Shown in pieces: positions 53,411 to 63,819 of a stretch of DNA of 64,000 nucleotides (position 1 is the first letter of the stretch; the number at the start of each line of letters is the position of its first letter). The stretch lies in contig NZ_BHGL01000001.1 of NCBI RefSeq assembly GCF_003864975.1, positions 62,001-126,000 on the forward strand, given 5' to 3'. The position numbers and the translations under genes were made by a program. Origin of the DNA: Sulfuriferula thiophila (GTDB lineage Bacteria; Pseudomonadota; Gammaproteobacteria; Burkholderiales; Sulfuriferulaceae). The notes beneath the pieces are model-generated. The model was not told where the DNA came from and ran no database searches. It saw only the letters and a program-made list of their open reading frames with translations.

Positions 53411-53540
53411 GTGGATCATGATTGATCCGCTCTATAAAGCAGCTAAATGAAACAGCGGGGAGTTAAATCAGTCAGTGAGTCTTCATGCGGCAGGCGCGGT
53501 GAGGATGCACGTCATCATTGCCTCCCCGCAATGTTTCGGT

Positions 53541-53717
53541 TCATTATCAGGCCGGTATCCGGGCTCGCAAGACTTGAGGTGTCGCCTTCCCATGCTGTAA
53601 CAGCACAGTGGCTAAATGACACATCCACACTTGCTTACCGTTGCGGGGGCAGCACTGGTGTTACACCAGTTTCCCGTTTAACTGCACTGTTGAATACAGT
53701 GCAGCACCTGACAAAGT
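53541..53717 (-). ncRNA. Cobalamin riboswitch
   Basis: On the minus strand the leader contains the B12-box core TAGCCACTG, the stretch GCTGCCCCCGCAACGGTAA, the hairpin CTGGTGTAACACCAG and a closing region CGAGCCCGGATACCGG. These are the conserved elements of the cobalamin aptamer. It lies 168 bases upstream of btuB. Binding of adenosylcobalamin is expected to lower expression of btuB and the genes behind it. Confidence 0.95.
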
Positions 53718-53723
53718 AGGTGA

Positions 53724-53729
53724 ATTATA
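53724..53729 (-). promoter_or_regulatory. -10 element of the btuB leader
   Basis: Consensus TATAAT on the minus strand, placing transcription start near 53717, exactly where the aptamer begins. No good -35 is present at 17 bases. Confidence 0.55.
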
Positions 53730-53749
53730 GCGAACTTGAGCTGCTACGG

Positions 53750-54277
53750 CTATTCCTTGATCACAACGCGAATATAGAAGCCGCAGGGCTGGCCTGGTGT
53801 GGGGTTAGCAGGTACGGCATCAAATGGGTAGGCGCCAGCCCCCAGCCCGTATTGATCGGCGCTGCATAATGCGGCGATCTCAGTCGTTGGCTGGGCAGCG
53901 ATCGGGAATAGGCGTATGCCCACTGCACCATCGCGGTCACGGGCGGCATCGATGTACATTTGCCGAGTGACTTCCTGGGTGAGGACGGTGAGTAATTTGA
54001 CCAATGCTTCCAGTTCGGCATTCAAGCCTTGAGCGATGAACTGCTGAGCCAGTGCACGGGGGCCGGTCTGGATGAACAGCGGATCGGACAGGGCGGTGTA
54101 GAGCAGAGCCTGTGTGGCAGCGTCTTGCGGTAGCGCCGGTGCGCCAGCCAGATGACGGGCGATGAGTTGCGGGGTCACCGGCACCTGATCCACGCGTTGT
54201 TCCGGGGGTACCCCTGCCGTGACCACGCTGCCTTTAGGCGCCCAGCGGGATTTGATGTAGTCGAGCAAGTAGGCCAT
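53750..54277 (-). CDS. Hypothetical protein
   Basis: Protein of 175 residues, not recognised. It has a helical middle (ALAQQFIAQGLNAELEALVKL) and a C-terminal part rich in Pro, Gly and aromatic residues (PTPGQPCGFYIRVVIKE). No signal peptide or membrane helix. It shares one base with the stop of the gene before it, so the two are an operon. Confidence 0.6.
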   Translation of the reverse strand: MAYLLDYIKSRWAPKGSVVTAGVPPEQRVDQVPVTPQLIARHLAGAPALPQDAATQALLYTALSDPLFIQTGPRALAQQFIAQGLNAELEALVKLLTVLTQEVTRQMYIDAARDRDGAVGIRLFPIAAQPTTEIAALCSADQYGLGAGAYPFDAVPANPTPGQPCGFYIRVVIKE

Positions 54278-54606
54278 TAAAATAACTCGATGCGCGCTTG
54301 GTAACGGAACACCACTAGGCGATACAAATTATCGCCGACTTGTACGTGCGTGGATTCGCGTCGATCCAGACTGATGGTGTCACCGCCGTTGGCGGACATG
54401 GTGCGAAAGCCAAACACGTCGTTTTCCAGCAAGCTGTTCAGAATATCCTGACACTCTGTTGGATCGAGTTTTTCGCCTGTGTTATCAACGAGTTCGCAGG
54501 TTTTGCCACGTGCATTTACTACGGTGTAATGCACGGCATCTTCACGCAGCGGGTTGTTTTCATCAAAATTTGCATTCGGGTCAACAAATTGACTGATATT
54601 ATCCAT
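54277..54606 (-). CDS. Hypothetical protein
   Basis: Protein of 109 residues from the ATG at 54606 (MDNISQFVDPNANFDENNPL...); an ATG at 54645 would extend it but would lie inside the divergent zapB promoter. It is acidic, with two cysteines (in GKTCELVDNTG and PTECQDIL) and a beta-rich C terminus. No family is recognised. It is coupled to the following unknown gene. Confidence 0.6.
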   Translation of the reverse strand: MDNISQFVDPNANFDENNPLREDAVHYTVVNARGKTCELVDNTGEKLDPTECQDILNSLLENDVFGFRTMSANGGDTISLDRRESTHVQVGDNLYRLVVFRYQARIELF

Positions 54607-54644
54607 ATACTTAGCATTTACCTTCAAATAGTGACGATGAGTCA

Positions 54645-54674
54645 TTGACGCAACTGAATTTTTCCAATTATAGT
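54645..54674 (+). promoter_or_regulatory. Sigma70-type promoter for zapB-zapA
   Basis: TTGACG (54645-54650), an 18-base spacer and TATAGT (54669-54674). Transcription would begin near 54681, which is the A of the zapB start codon. Confidence 0.65.
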
Positions 54675-54680
54675 ACAGCT

Positions 54681-54881
54681 ATGGAATCTCAAATAAATTC
54701 GCTCGAAATCAAGATGCGCCAAATGCTGGAATTGTGCCAGAGTTTGCGTGCAGAGAATCAAAAACTACGCCAGCAGCTTGCGGTGGCCAACGACCATAAC
54801 AAGCAACTCGGCGAACGGGTGATTTACGCCCGCACACGCATGGAGTCGCTATTGGCCAAGATTCCAGGAGCCGAGTTATGA
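54681..54881 (+). CDS. zapB: ZapB-like coiled-coil protein (TIGR02449 type)
   Basis: Protein of 66 residues, almost entirely one coiled coil (INSLEIKMRQMLELCQSLRAENQKL...), like the cell-division factor ZapB. The family-typical start MESQINSLEIK at 54681 is preferred over an in-frame ATG at 54645. It overlaps zapA by 4 bases. It probably helps ZapA to organise the FtsZ ring. Confidence 0.8.
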   Translation: MESQINSLEIKMRQMLELCQSLRAENQKLRQQLAVANDHNKQLGERVIYARTRMESLLAKIPGAEL

Positions 54882-55213
54882 GTCGCGATAACAAAGGCAT
54901 GGATATTAACATTCTTGGCCGCGAATTTCGCGTGGCCTGTCCGGAATCCGAGCAGGAAGCTCTGTTGAGTGCTGCCCAGTATCTGGATCAGAAAATGCGT
55001 GAAATCCGCGAGCAGGGCAAAGTGATCGGCGTGGAGCGCATAGCGGTGATGGCTGCGCTCAATATCGCGTTCGAGCTGCAAAATCGGCCTAAGCAAAATG
55101 GCGTTGACATCAGTGCGATGGAGCGTAGAATCGAATCCATGGAAGCGATGATAGATGATGCGCTCCGGCCTCAGGAAACTTTGTTCGATCTGCCTGATTC
55201 CTTATCATCCTGA
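54878..55213 (+). CDS. zapA: Cell division protein ZapA
   Basis: FtsZ-ring stabiliser of 111 residues. The N-terminal DINILGREFRVACPESEQEAL and the middle AAQYLDQKMREIR and ERIAVMAALNIAFEL are the ZapA signature. A C-terminal coiled coil mediates tetramer formation. It lies upstream of 6S RNA, a synteny conserved across proteobacteria. Confidence 0.95.
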   Translation: MSRDNKGMDINILGREFRVACPESEQEALLSAAQYLDQKMREIREQGKVIGVERIAVMAALNIAFELQNRPKQNGVDISAMERRIESMEAMIDDALRPQETLFDLPDSLSS

Positions 55214-55215
55214 CC

Positions 55216-55403
55216 TGTCCGCAATGCTCCCTGCGGTGTGCGTTCAGATTGCGAATTCTTTGAACCAATAAATTTGCACTGGTTGCAGCTATTGATTAGT
55301 GCTGGTGTGCGCGTTACTTGCTAATGTGCCTGAAGCACTTGCGCTGTGACCACTTGAACCCTAGGTTCAAGATAGCGGTCAGACGGCATCTGCGGGGAGC
55401 TCC
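55216..55403 (+). ncRNA. ssrS: 6S RNA
   Basis: Position between zapA and fau is the conserved site of 6S RNA. The sequence has the closing stem (GCTCCCTGC at 55226-55234 against GCGGGGAGC at 55392-55400), the conserved hairpin CTTGAACCCTAGGTTCAAG and the downstream segment CGGCATCTGCGGGGAGC comparable to the E. coli 3' region. A possible promoter TTGTTC-16-TATCAT lies at the end of zapA (55181-55208). The RNA mimics open promoters and binds sigma70 RNA polymerase. Ends are approximate. Confidence 0.9.
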
Positions 55404-55517
55404 CCCTCTTAGGGAGTTCAGTATAATTTTTAACGCGGTATGTGTTTGCTATCAAGCGATAAGATTTTATGCTCAACCATGTAATACGACGCCGCTTGTT
55501 TACGCAAAGGCGCTCAA

Positions 55518-56108
55518 ATGAATAAATCCCAATTACGCAGTCAGTTGCAGCGCCGTCGACGCGCTGTCACTCCGCCTCAACGTGTGCAGGCGGCACGTCA
55601 GCTTGTGCGCCATGCGTTGCGTGCGGGGCTGCTGCAACGTTATCAGCATGTTGGGCTGTATCTGCCACACGGTGCTGAAATCAATACCATGCCACTGTTA
55701 AACCGAGTGCTGAGTTTAGGCAAGCACACGTATTTACCCATGCTGCCTTTTGGTCGGGGCAAGAAACTCTGGTTTAATCGTCTGGAAGCTGGCAATCGCT
55801 GGATCTACAATCGTTTCGGTATCCCGGAGACGCACGGTAAAAAATCGGTACGTGCACAGCAACTGGATGTGGTGTTCATGCCGCTGGTTGGTTACGATGA
55901 TTTTGGTTATCGTATTGGTATGGGCGGTGGATATTATGACGCCAGTCTGGAATTTCTTCTGCGGCGGTGCCGTTGGCGTCGGCCTTATCTCATCGGCGTG
56001 GCGTTTTCCTGTCAGCATGTTCCGGGCAAGTTACCGCATGACCCTTGGGATATTCCGCTTAATGCCATTTTAACCGAACAGGGTTTGCATCGATTCGGCC
56101 GTAATTAA
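55518..56108 (+). CDS. fau: 5-Formyltetrahydrofolate cyclo-ligase
   Basis: Converts 5-formyl-THF to 5,10-methenyl-THF using ATP. The 196-residue protein begins with the basic LRSQLQRRRRAVTPPQR, and the family signature GYDDFGYRIGMGGGYYDASL is clear. The gene follows 6S RNA as in E. coli (ygfA). Confidence 0.94.
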   Translation: MNKSQLRSQLQRRRRAVTPPQRVQAARQLVRHALRAGLLQRYQHVGLYLPHGAEINTMPLLNRVLSLGKHTYLPMLPFGRGKKLWFNRLEAGNRWIYNRFGIPETHGKKSVRAQQLDVVFMPLVGYDDFGYRIGMGGGYYDASLEFLLRRCRWRRPYLIGVAFSCQHVPGKLPHDPWDIPLNAILTEQGLHRFGRN

Positions 56109-56490
56109 ACAATATTATCTTTTACTTATGCACAACTAAGGTGCGATAGATAGAATTATTTAATGCCGTGATCAAGGTTTTATCAATAAATATTAAGTAT
56201 ATGATTTTTATGATAAAAGTTTGTTGCAAATTTTTTAATCGAATTAGCAAAAGTCTTTACGGGTTGAGGGTTTAGCGTTTTATTTGCTAATTACCCACAA
56301 AGTTATCCACAGCTTATGTGGATAAGAAAAAAGCCTTGTTAGATGAAGGGATTAGCAGGCTATTGTAGAAACCACGCTAACTAAATTGGCTAAGTGATGA
56401 TGCTGCGTTTGGGTAGCTTTTGGTGCAATGCACCATAAAGTTTCGGGGGCTGAGATGGGGGCAGCCTGCTGTACAGACCGCCCGCAGGTG
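56109..56490. other. AT-rich gap with DnaA-box-like sites
   Basis: No gene is seen. About 170 AT-rich bases (56111-56280) are followed by three close DnaA-box-like sequences: TTACCCACA at 56291-56299, consensus TTATCCACA at 56303-56311 and its inverse TGTGGATAA at 56317-56325. The last part (56400-56490) is GC-richer and featureless. It may be a DnaA-binding or origin-like site. Confidence 0.6.
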
Positions 56491-57561
56491 TTAGCGGTGG
56501 TAAGCGGGACTCAGGCTGTGTACAGCTTCTACCAGCGCGGCTGCATTTTCCGGTGGTGCGAATTGCGAGATACCATGGCCAAGATTGAACACATGGCCGT
56601 GGCCCTGACCATAACTGGCCAGGACTTTGGCAACTTCTTTATGTACGGTTTCCGGGTCGGTAAGCAGTATGGATGGATCCAGGTTGCCTTGTAGCGCAAC
56701 CTTGTCCCCCACGCGCTGGCGTGCTGCACCGATGTCTATGCTCCAGTCCAGTCCCAGTGCATCACAGCCGGTTGCAGCCATGGTTTCCAGCCAGTTACCA
56801 CCACCTTTGGTGAAGATGACCACAGGTACATCCACACCGTCCTGTTTACGCTTGAGACCGGCAATGATTTCCTGCATGTATTGCAGCGAGAACTCATGGT
56901 ATGCCGCATGGGACAATGCGCCACCCCAAGTATCAAATATCATGACTGCCTGCGCGCCAGCTTCAATCTGGGCATTCAGGTAGTCTGTAACGGCACGGGC
57001 GTTGGTAGCGAGGATGTGATGCAGCAAATCCGGACGCTGATACAGCATTTTCTTGGTGATAGCAAAATCGGTCCCGCCTTCACCCTCTATCATGTAGCAA
57101 GCCAGGGTAAACGGGCTACCAGAGAAGCCAATCAGCGGTACGCTGTTATCCAGAGCGCGGCGGATCTGGCTGACAGCATCAATCACATAACCTAAATGCT
57201 CATGTGGGTCGGGTGCAGTGAGTGCCCGGATTTCCCATTCTTCGCGCAGTGGACGCTCGAATTTCGGGCCCTCTCCTTGCGCAAAGTACAAACCCAGGCC
57301 CATCGCATCCGGAATGGTGAGAATGTCAGAAAACAGTATGGCAGCATCCAGTGGAAAGCGTGCCAGTGGTTGCAGCGTGACTTCGGTTGCCAGATCCGGG
57401 TTCCTGCACAATGACAGAAAATCGCCAGCACGGGCGCGGGTCTGATTGTATTCCGGCAAATAACGGCCAGCCTGGCGCATCATCCACACTGGGGTGTAGT
57501 CGGTGGGCTGGCGCATTAAGGCGCGAAGGAAAGTATCGTTTCTTAGTTTTGACATGGTCAT
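56491..57561 (-). CDS. hemE: Uroporphyrinogen decarboxylase
   Basis: Fifth common step of heme synthesis, decarboxylating uroporphyrinogen III. The 356-residue protein has the signatures [20 protein letters not shown] and [17 protein letters not shown] start two codons later (MSKLRND) is equally possible. Length is normal. Confidence 0.97.
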   Translation of the reverse strand: MTMSKLRNDTFLRALMRQPTDYTPVWMMRQAGRYLPEYNQTRARAGDFLSLCRNPDLATEVTLQPLARFPLDAAILFSDILTIPDAMGLGLYFAQGEGPKFERPLREEWEIRALTAPDPHEHLGYVIDAVSQIRRALDNSVPLIGFSGSPFTLACYMIEGEGGTDFAITKKMLYQRPDLLHHILATNARAVTDYLNAQIEAGAQAVMIFDTWGGALSHAAYHEFSLQYMQEIIAGLKRKQDGVDVPVVIFTKGGGNWLETMAATGCDALGLDWSIDIGAARQRVGDKVALQGNLDPSILLTDPETVHKEVAKVLASYGQGHGHVFNLGHGISQFAPPENAAALVEAVHSLSPAYHR

Positions 57562-57625
57562 CTAGCGCAAGTAATAAGAGATGGGGTAAGTGGCGACTTA
57601 CCCCGTGTGAATGCAGAAGCCGGTA

Positions 57626-59038
<1,413 letters not shown>

Positions 59039-59182
59039 CTAAACCAAATTATTTCATGGACGCATGTTGCGTCGTTTGCACAAGCCTGCGGTTATGACTT
59101 TCGACTGCCGCAATCAGATGCTTTTGCAATCTGATTGCGATCTCGACGAGTCTCCGTGATGTGTTGGCTTGCTCGAGTAAGT

Positions 59183-62100
59183 TTAATCTTTCAACAAGCT
59201 ATCCAGGGTTACAGCTTTAGGTTTTACCAACCAGAACTGTGCCACAACTTCGCTCAGGTTTTCCAGCATCCAGCGCGCACGTGCGCTGTTGGTGTGCTTG
59301 GCATGCGCTTCGATACGCTGCTTGAGGAAGTGGCGATATTCAACCGTAGGTTCTGTGTGGATGCGCTGAATATCAATGAGCTCATTGTTGTAACGATTGG
59401 CAAAGTCACCTTTGGCATCGTAAATCAGTGCAAAACCGCCGGTCATGCCTGCGCCGAAGTTGATGCCCGTCTCGCCCAGCACGACCACGCAACCACCGGT
59501 CATGTATTCGCAGCAGTGATCGCCTGCGCCTTCAATAACGGCGTAAGCGCCCGAGTTACGCACCGCAAAGCGTTCGCCAGCCAGACCCGCAGCAAACAGT
59601 TCACCACCGGTCGCGCCATACAGGCAGGTGTTACCGATAATCACGGCTTCATGCGAGGCAAAGCCGGAATGAGCTGGTGGCTGAATCGCAATGAGACCGC
59701 CCGACATGCCTTTACCCACATAGTCGTTAGCGTCGCCAGAGAGCAGCAGTTGCAAGCCATTATGGTTCCATACGCCAAAGCTCTGGCCAGCCGAGCCTTG
59801 TAGCTTGATAGTCAAGCAACCCGCCGGCAAGCCTTCAGCGCCATGTGCGCGGGCAATTTCGCCGGACAGGCGTGCGCCGATGGAACGGTTGACGTTACGC
59901 ACCGCATATTCCAGCGTGGCCGGGATTTTGCTCTGGATGCAGTCATGCGCATCCTTGACCATTTGCTCGGCCAGCTCGCCCTTGTCGAACGAAGGGTTAG
60001 AAGCTTCGATGCAGAAACGTGGCTCGCTATCCGGGATGCTGCCCTGGCTGAGCAGGGTTTGCAGATTCAGGCGGCCCTGACGTGCAGTATCGCCCTGATT
60101 GAGCTTGAGCAGGTCGATGCGGCCAATCAGTTCTTCGATACTGCGTATACCCAGCTTGGCCATCCATTCGCGGGTTTCCATGGCAACGAAAGTGAAGAAA
60201 TTCACGACCATGTCCGGCAAACCGATGAAATGCTGTTTGCGTAAGCGCTCATCCTGTGTCGCCACACCTGTGGCGCAGTTGTTAAGGTGGCAGATACGCA
60301 AGTATTTGCAACCCAGCGCGATCATAGGCGCGGTGCCGAAGCCAAAGCTTTCGGCGCCGAGGATCGCGGCCTTGATTACGTCATAGCCGGTTTTCAAACC
60401 ACCGTCTGCCTGGACGCGAACGCGACCACGCAAGCCGTTAGCACGTAAAACTTGTTGTGCCTCAGTCAGGCCCAGCTCCCATGGCGTGCCAGCATATTTC
60501 ACACTGGTAAGCGGTGATGCGCCAGTACCACCATCGTAACCGGAGATGGTGATCAGATCAGCATAGGCCTTGGCTACACCAGCAGCTACCGTGCCTACGC
60601 CAGGTTCGGCTACCAGTTTGACGGATACCAATGCCTTAGGGTTAACCTGCTTCAAGTCGAAAATCAATTGAGCCAGATCTTCGATGGAATAAATGTCATG
60701 GTGCGGCGGTGGCGAAATCAGCGAAATGCCAGGCTTGGCGCAACGCAGACGGGCAATCATTTCCGATACTTTATGCCCTGGCAATTGTCCGCCTTCACCC
60801 GGCTTGGCGCCTTGTGAAATCTTGATCTGCAACACTTCGGCATTAACCAGATAATGCGCGGTGACACCAAAACGCCCAGATGCGACCTGTTTGATCTTGG
60901 ACATTTTCATGGTGCCATAACGCACTGGATCTTCGCCGCCTTCACCGGAGTTAGAGCGGCCGCCAATACGGTTCATGCCTTCAGCCAAAGCTTCATGTGC
61001 TTCAGGTGATAATGCACCCAGCGACATTCCGGCGGAATCGAAGCGCTTGAGGATGGCTTGGATGGATTCCACTTCATCGATAGAGATAGGCTGTGCATCT
61101 TCGCTCAAGCCCATCAGGTCACGTAACATCGCGACCTGGCGGCCATTCACCAGATCAGCGTATTCTTTGTACAGCGCATAATCACCAGTTTGCACAGCTT
61201 TCTGCAATTGGGTGACGACGTCAGGGTTGTAGGCGTGGAACTCTTCACCGAAGATAAATTTCAGCAAGCCGCCCTGGCCAATAGGGCGCATAGGATTAAA
61301 GGCAGCGCGTGCCAGTTGTTTCTGGTCTTCCTCGAAATCGGTAAAGTTGGCACCGGAAATGCGGGAAACCGTACCTTTCAGGCTCAGGTCAATGACTTCT
61401 TCATGTATGCCGACGGCTTCGAACAATTGCGCGCCGCGATAGCTGGCAATGGTAGAGATACCCATTTTTGACAGCACTTTGAGCAGGCCTTTGTCAGTAC
61501 CTTTGCGGTAATTAGCCAGGGCTTTTTCCGGTTTGAGTTTGACTTCATCCTTGTCCACCATTTCCAGAATGGCCTGGTAAGCCAGGTAAGGATAGACTGC
61601 GGTTGCGCCATAGCCGATCAGGCATGCGATCTGATGCGGGTCACGTGCGCTGGCGGTTTCGGCAATAATATTGCAGTCGCAACGCAAGCCCGCGCTGATC
61701 AGCGCATGGTGCACTGCACCCACGGCGAATAGCGAGTGGATAGGCAGCATGGCTTTGCCTATGCCGCGATCCGATAGCACGATGATGACGTTACCGGCTT
61801 TTACTGCGGCAACCGCTTCAGCGGTGAGCTTTTCCAATGCCGCCTGCAGGGTGGTCTCTGCCGGGTGATAACTCAGTTTCAGGTGAGTGGAACGGTAAGC
61901 CGGGTCAGTCAGTGTGGTCAGGTGCGTGAACGCATCATTTGACAGCACAGGTGACGGCACTTCCAGGCGATGCGCATGCTCAGGCGTTTGCTCGAATAAG
62001 TTGCGTTCAGGGCCGAAACAAGTGTTCAGCGACATCACCACCGCTTCACGGATAGGATCAATCGGTGGATTGGTGACCTGCGCAAACTGCTGGCGCATGT

Positions 62101-63628
62101 AATCAAATGGCGAGCGCACTTTTTGTGACAGTACGGCCATAGGCGTGTCATCACCCATGGAACCGATAGCTTCCTGACCGTCTTCAGCCAGCACGCGCAG
62201 TACCTGATCACGTTCTTCAAAGCTTACGCCGAACAGTTTCTGGTAGATGGACAGGCTGGGCGCATCCATGCGTGCCAGTTTGGCATCCTGTTCCATGCCC
62301 AATTCCAGGCGCTGCGATTGCTTGAGCCATTCGCGATAAGGGTGGGCCGATTTGAGTTCGGCTTCGATGTCAGCCGGCAACAGTATTTTTCCGGTGTGCA
62401 GGTCAGCTGCGATCATCTGACCGGGCTTGATCCGGCCTTTTTGTACCACGTCTTCCGGCGCGTAATTCCATACGCCGATTTCGGAAGCGATGGTGAAATG
62501 GCGGTCCTTGGTAACGACATAACGGGCTGGACGCAGACCGTTACGGTCGAGCAGGCAGGCGCCGTAGCGGCCATCAGTCAGTACCACGCCTGCAGGGCCG
62601 TCCCATGGTTCCATGTGCATGGAGTTGTATTCGTAGAAGGCGCGTAAATCGGCATCCATTTCCGGTACATTTTGCCATGCTGGCGGAATCAGCATGCGTA
62701 AGCTGCGGAACAGCCCAGCACCGCCCATGACCAAGCCTTCCAGCATGTTGTCCATGCTGTAGGAGTCTGAGCCATTGCGCGAAACGATAGGGCGGACATC
62801 GTCCATGTTCGGCAGCAGCGGAGTGGCAAATTTGCGCTCGCGTGCCAGTGACCAGTTGCGGTTGCCTTGTACTGTGTTGATCTCGCCGTTATGAGCGAGG
62901 TAGCGGAACGGCTGCGCCAGACGCCATTCCGGCCAGGTGTTGGTAGAGAAACGCTGGTGATAAACGGCCAGTGACGAAGCAAAGCGTTCGTCGCTTAAAT
63001 CTTTGAAGAAAATCGGCAATGCATCCGGCATCACCAGACCTTTGTACAGCACGACATTGCCAGACAAGGTTGGAATGTAGAAGGCTTTGTCGCCAGCCAG
63101 GGCTTTTTCTGTCAGACGGCGCGCGATGTAGAGCTTGCGCTCGAAGACTTCGGCATCCATTTCTGCAGGGCAATTGACGAATACTTGTTCGAAATGCGGT
63201 AACGTCGCCAGTGCATATTTGCCGCAGACAGACGCATCCACCGGTAGCAGGCGATAGCCGGCGACTTCCAGGCCTTGGGCAGTCAATTCGCGGGTGAGTG
63301 TGTCACGGGCGATGGTGGCAAGACCCGTGTCCTGATTCAGGAACACCAGGCCGGCTGCGTAATGCGCATGCAGCGTAAAACCGCATTCTGCGGCAACGGC
63401 ACGCAAAAATGCATCGGGTTTCTTGAATAATAAACCACAGCCGTCACCTGATTTGCCGTCTGCCGCAACGGCACCGCGGTGAGTCAGGCATGCCAACGAT
63501 GAAATCGCCGTTTGCACCAGCCAGTGGCTCGGCTGGTCGTCCAGCTGGGCCATCAGGCCGAAACCACAACTATCTTGTTCAAAATCGGGGCGGTAAAGAG
63601 TCCCCTGCAACCAGCTCTGTCTGTCCAT
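59183..63628 (-). CDS. gltB: Glutamate synthase large subunit
   Basis: Alpha subunit of GOGAT, 1481 residues. After a short propeptide the glutaminase nucleophile is C21 in DSCGFGLMAQ. The central and FMN-binding synthase domains contain SNSGEGGEDPVRYG and ISGYDGGTGASPLTS, and the 3Fe-4S cysteines lie in LGCKYLRICHLNNCATGVATQ. The C-terminal beta-helix domain is complete. It is 153 bases upstream of gltD on the same strand. Confidence 0.98.
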   Translation of the reverse strand: MDRQSWLQGTLYRPDFEQDSCGFGLMAQLDDQPSHWLVQTAISSLACLTHRGAVAADGKSGDGCGLLFKKPDAFLRAVAAECGFTLHAHYAAGLVFLNQDTGLATIARDTLTRELTAQGLEVAGYRLLPVDASVCGKYALATLPHFEQVFVNCPAEMDAEVFERKLYIARRLTEKALAGDKAFYIPTLSGNVVLYKGLVMPDALPIFFKDLSDERFASSLAVYHQRFSTNTWPEWRLAQPFRYLAHNGEINTVQGNRNWSLARERKFATPLLPNMDDVRPIVSRNGSDSYSMDNMLEGLVMGGAGLFRSLRMLIPPAWQNVPEMDADLRAFYEYNSMHMEPWDGPAGVVLTDGRYGACLLDRNGLRPARYVVTKDRHFTIASEIGVWNYAPEDVVQKGRIKPGQMIAADLHTGKILLPADIEAELKSAHPYREWLKQSQRLELGMEQDAKLARMDAPSLSIYQKLFGVSFEERDQVLRVLAEDGQEAIGSMGDDTPMAVLSQKVRSPFDYMRQQFAQVTNPPIDPIREAVVMSLNTCFGPERNLFEQTPEHAHRLEVPSPVLSNDAFTHLTTLTDPAYRSTHLKLSYHPAETTLQAALEKLTAEAVAAVKAGNVIIVLSDRGIGKAMLPIHSLFAVGAVHHALISAGLRCDCNIIAETASARDPHQIACLIGYGATAVYPYLAYQAILEMVDKDEVKLKPEKALANYRKGTDKGLLKVLSKMGISTIASYRGAQLFEAVGIHEEVIDLSLKGTVSRISGANFTDFEEDQKQLARAAFNPMRPIGQGGLLKFIFGEEFHAYNPDVVTQLQKAVQTGDYALYKEYADLVNGRQVAMLRDLMGLSEDAQPISIDEVESIQAILKRFDSAGMSLGALSPEAHEALAEGMNRIGGRSNSGEGGEDPVRYGTMKMSKIKQVASGRFGVTAHYLVNAEVLQIKISQGAKPGEGGQLPGHKVSEMIARLRCAKPGISLISPPPHHDIYSIEDLAQLIFDLKQVNPKALVSVKLVAEPGVGTVAAGVAKAYADLITISGYDGGTGASPLTSVKYAGTPWELGLTEAQQVLRANGLRGRVRVQADGGLKTGYDVIKAAILGAESFGFGTAPMIALGCKYLRICHLNNCATGVATQDERLRKQHFIGLPDMVVNFFTFVAMETREWMAKLGIRSIEELIGRIDLLKLNQGDTARQGRLNLQTLLSQGSIPDSEPRFCIEASNPSFDKGELAEQMVKDAHDCIQSKIPATLEYAVRNVNRSIGARLSGEIARAHGAEGLPAGCLTIKLQGSAGQSFGVWNHNGLQLLLSGDANDYVGKGMSGGLIAIQPPAHSGFASHEAVIIGNTCLYGATGGELFAAGLAGERFAVRNSGAYAVIEGAGDHCCEYMTGGCVVVLGETGINFGAGMTGGFALIYDAKGDFANRYNNELIDIQRIHTEPTVEYRHFLKQRIEAHAKHTNSARARWMLENLSEVVAQFWLVKPKAVTLDSLLKD

Positions 63629-63819
63629 TGGTAGCGATATAAAAGTTAAAACGAAATGTCCTCGATTCTACCTCGATCAGCCGGTATCAGGCAATGCTAA
63701 TATGATTTTTTGCTATGAATTCATGCTATTCCTGTAGGATAAACACTATTTTTGACTCGTTTACATGGCTTTAATCGGTTTGAAAAAATGTCGCAGCGGA
63801 GTAATTGATATGTTCGGAG

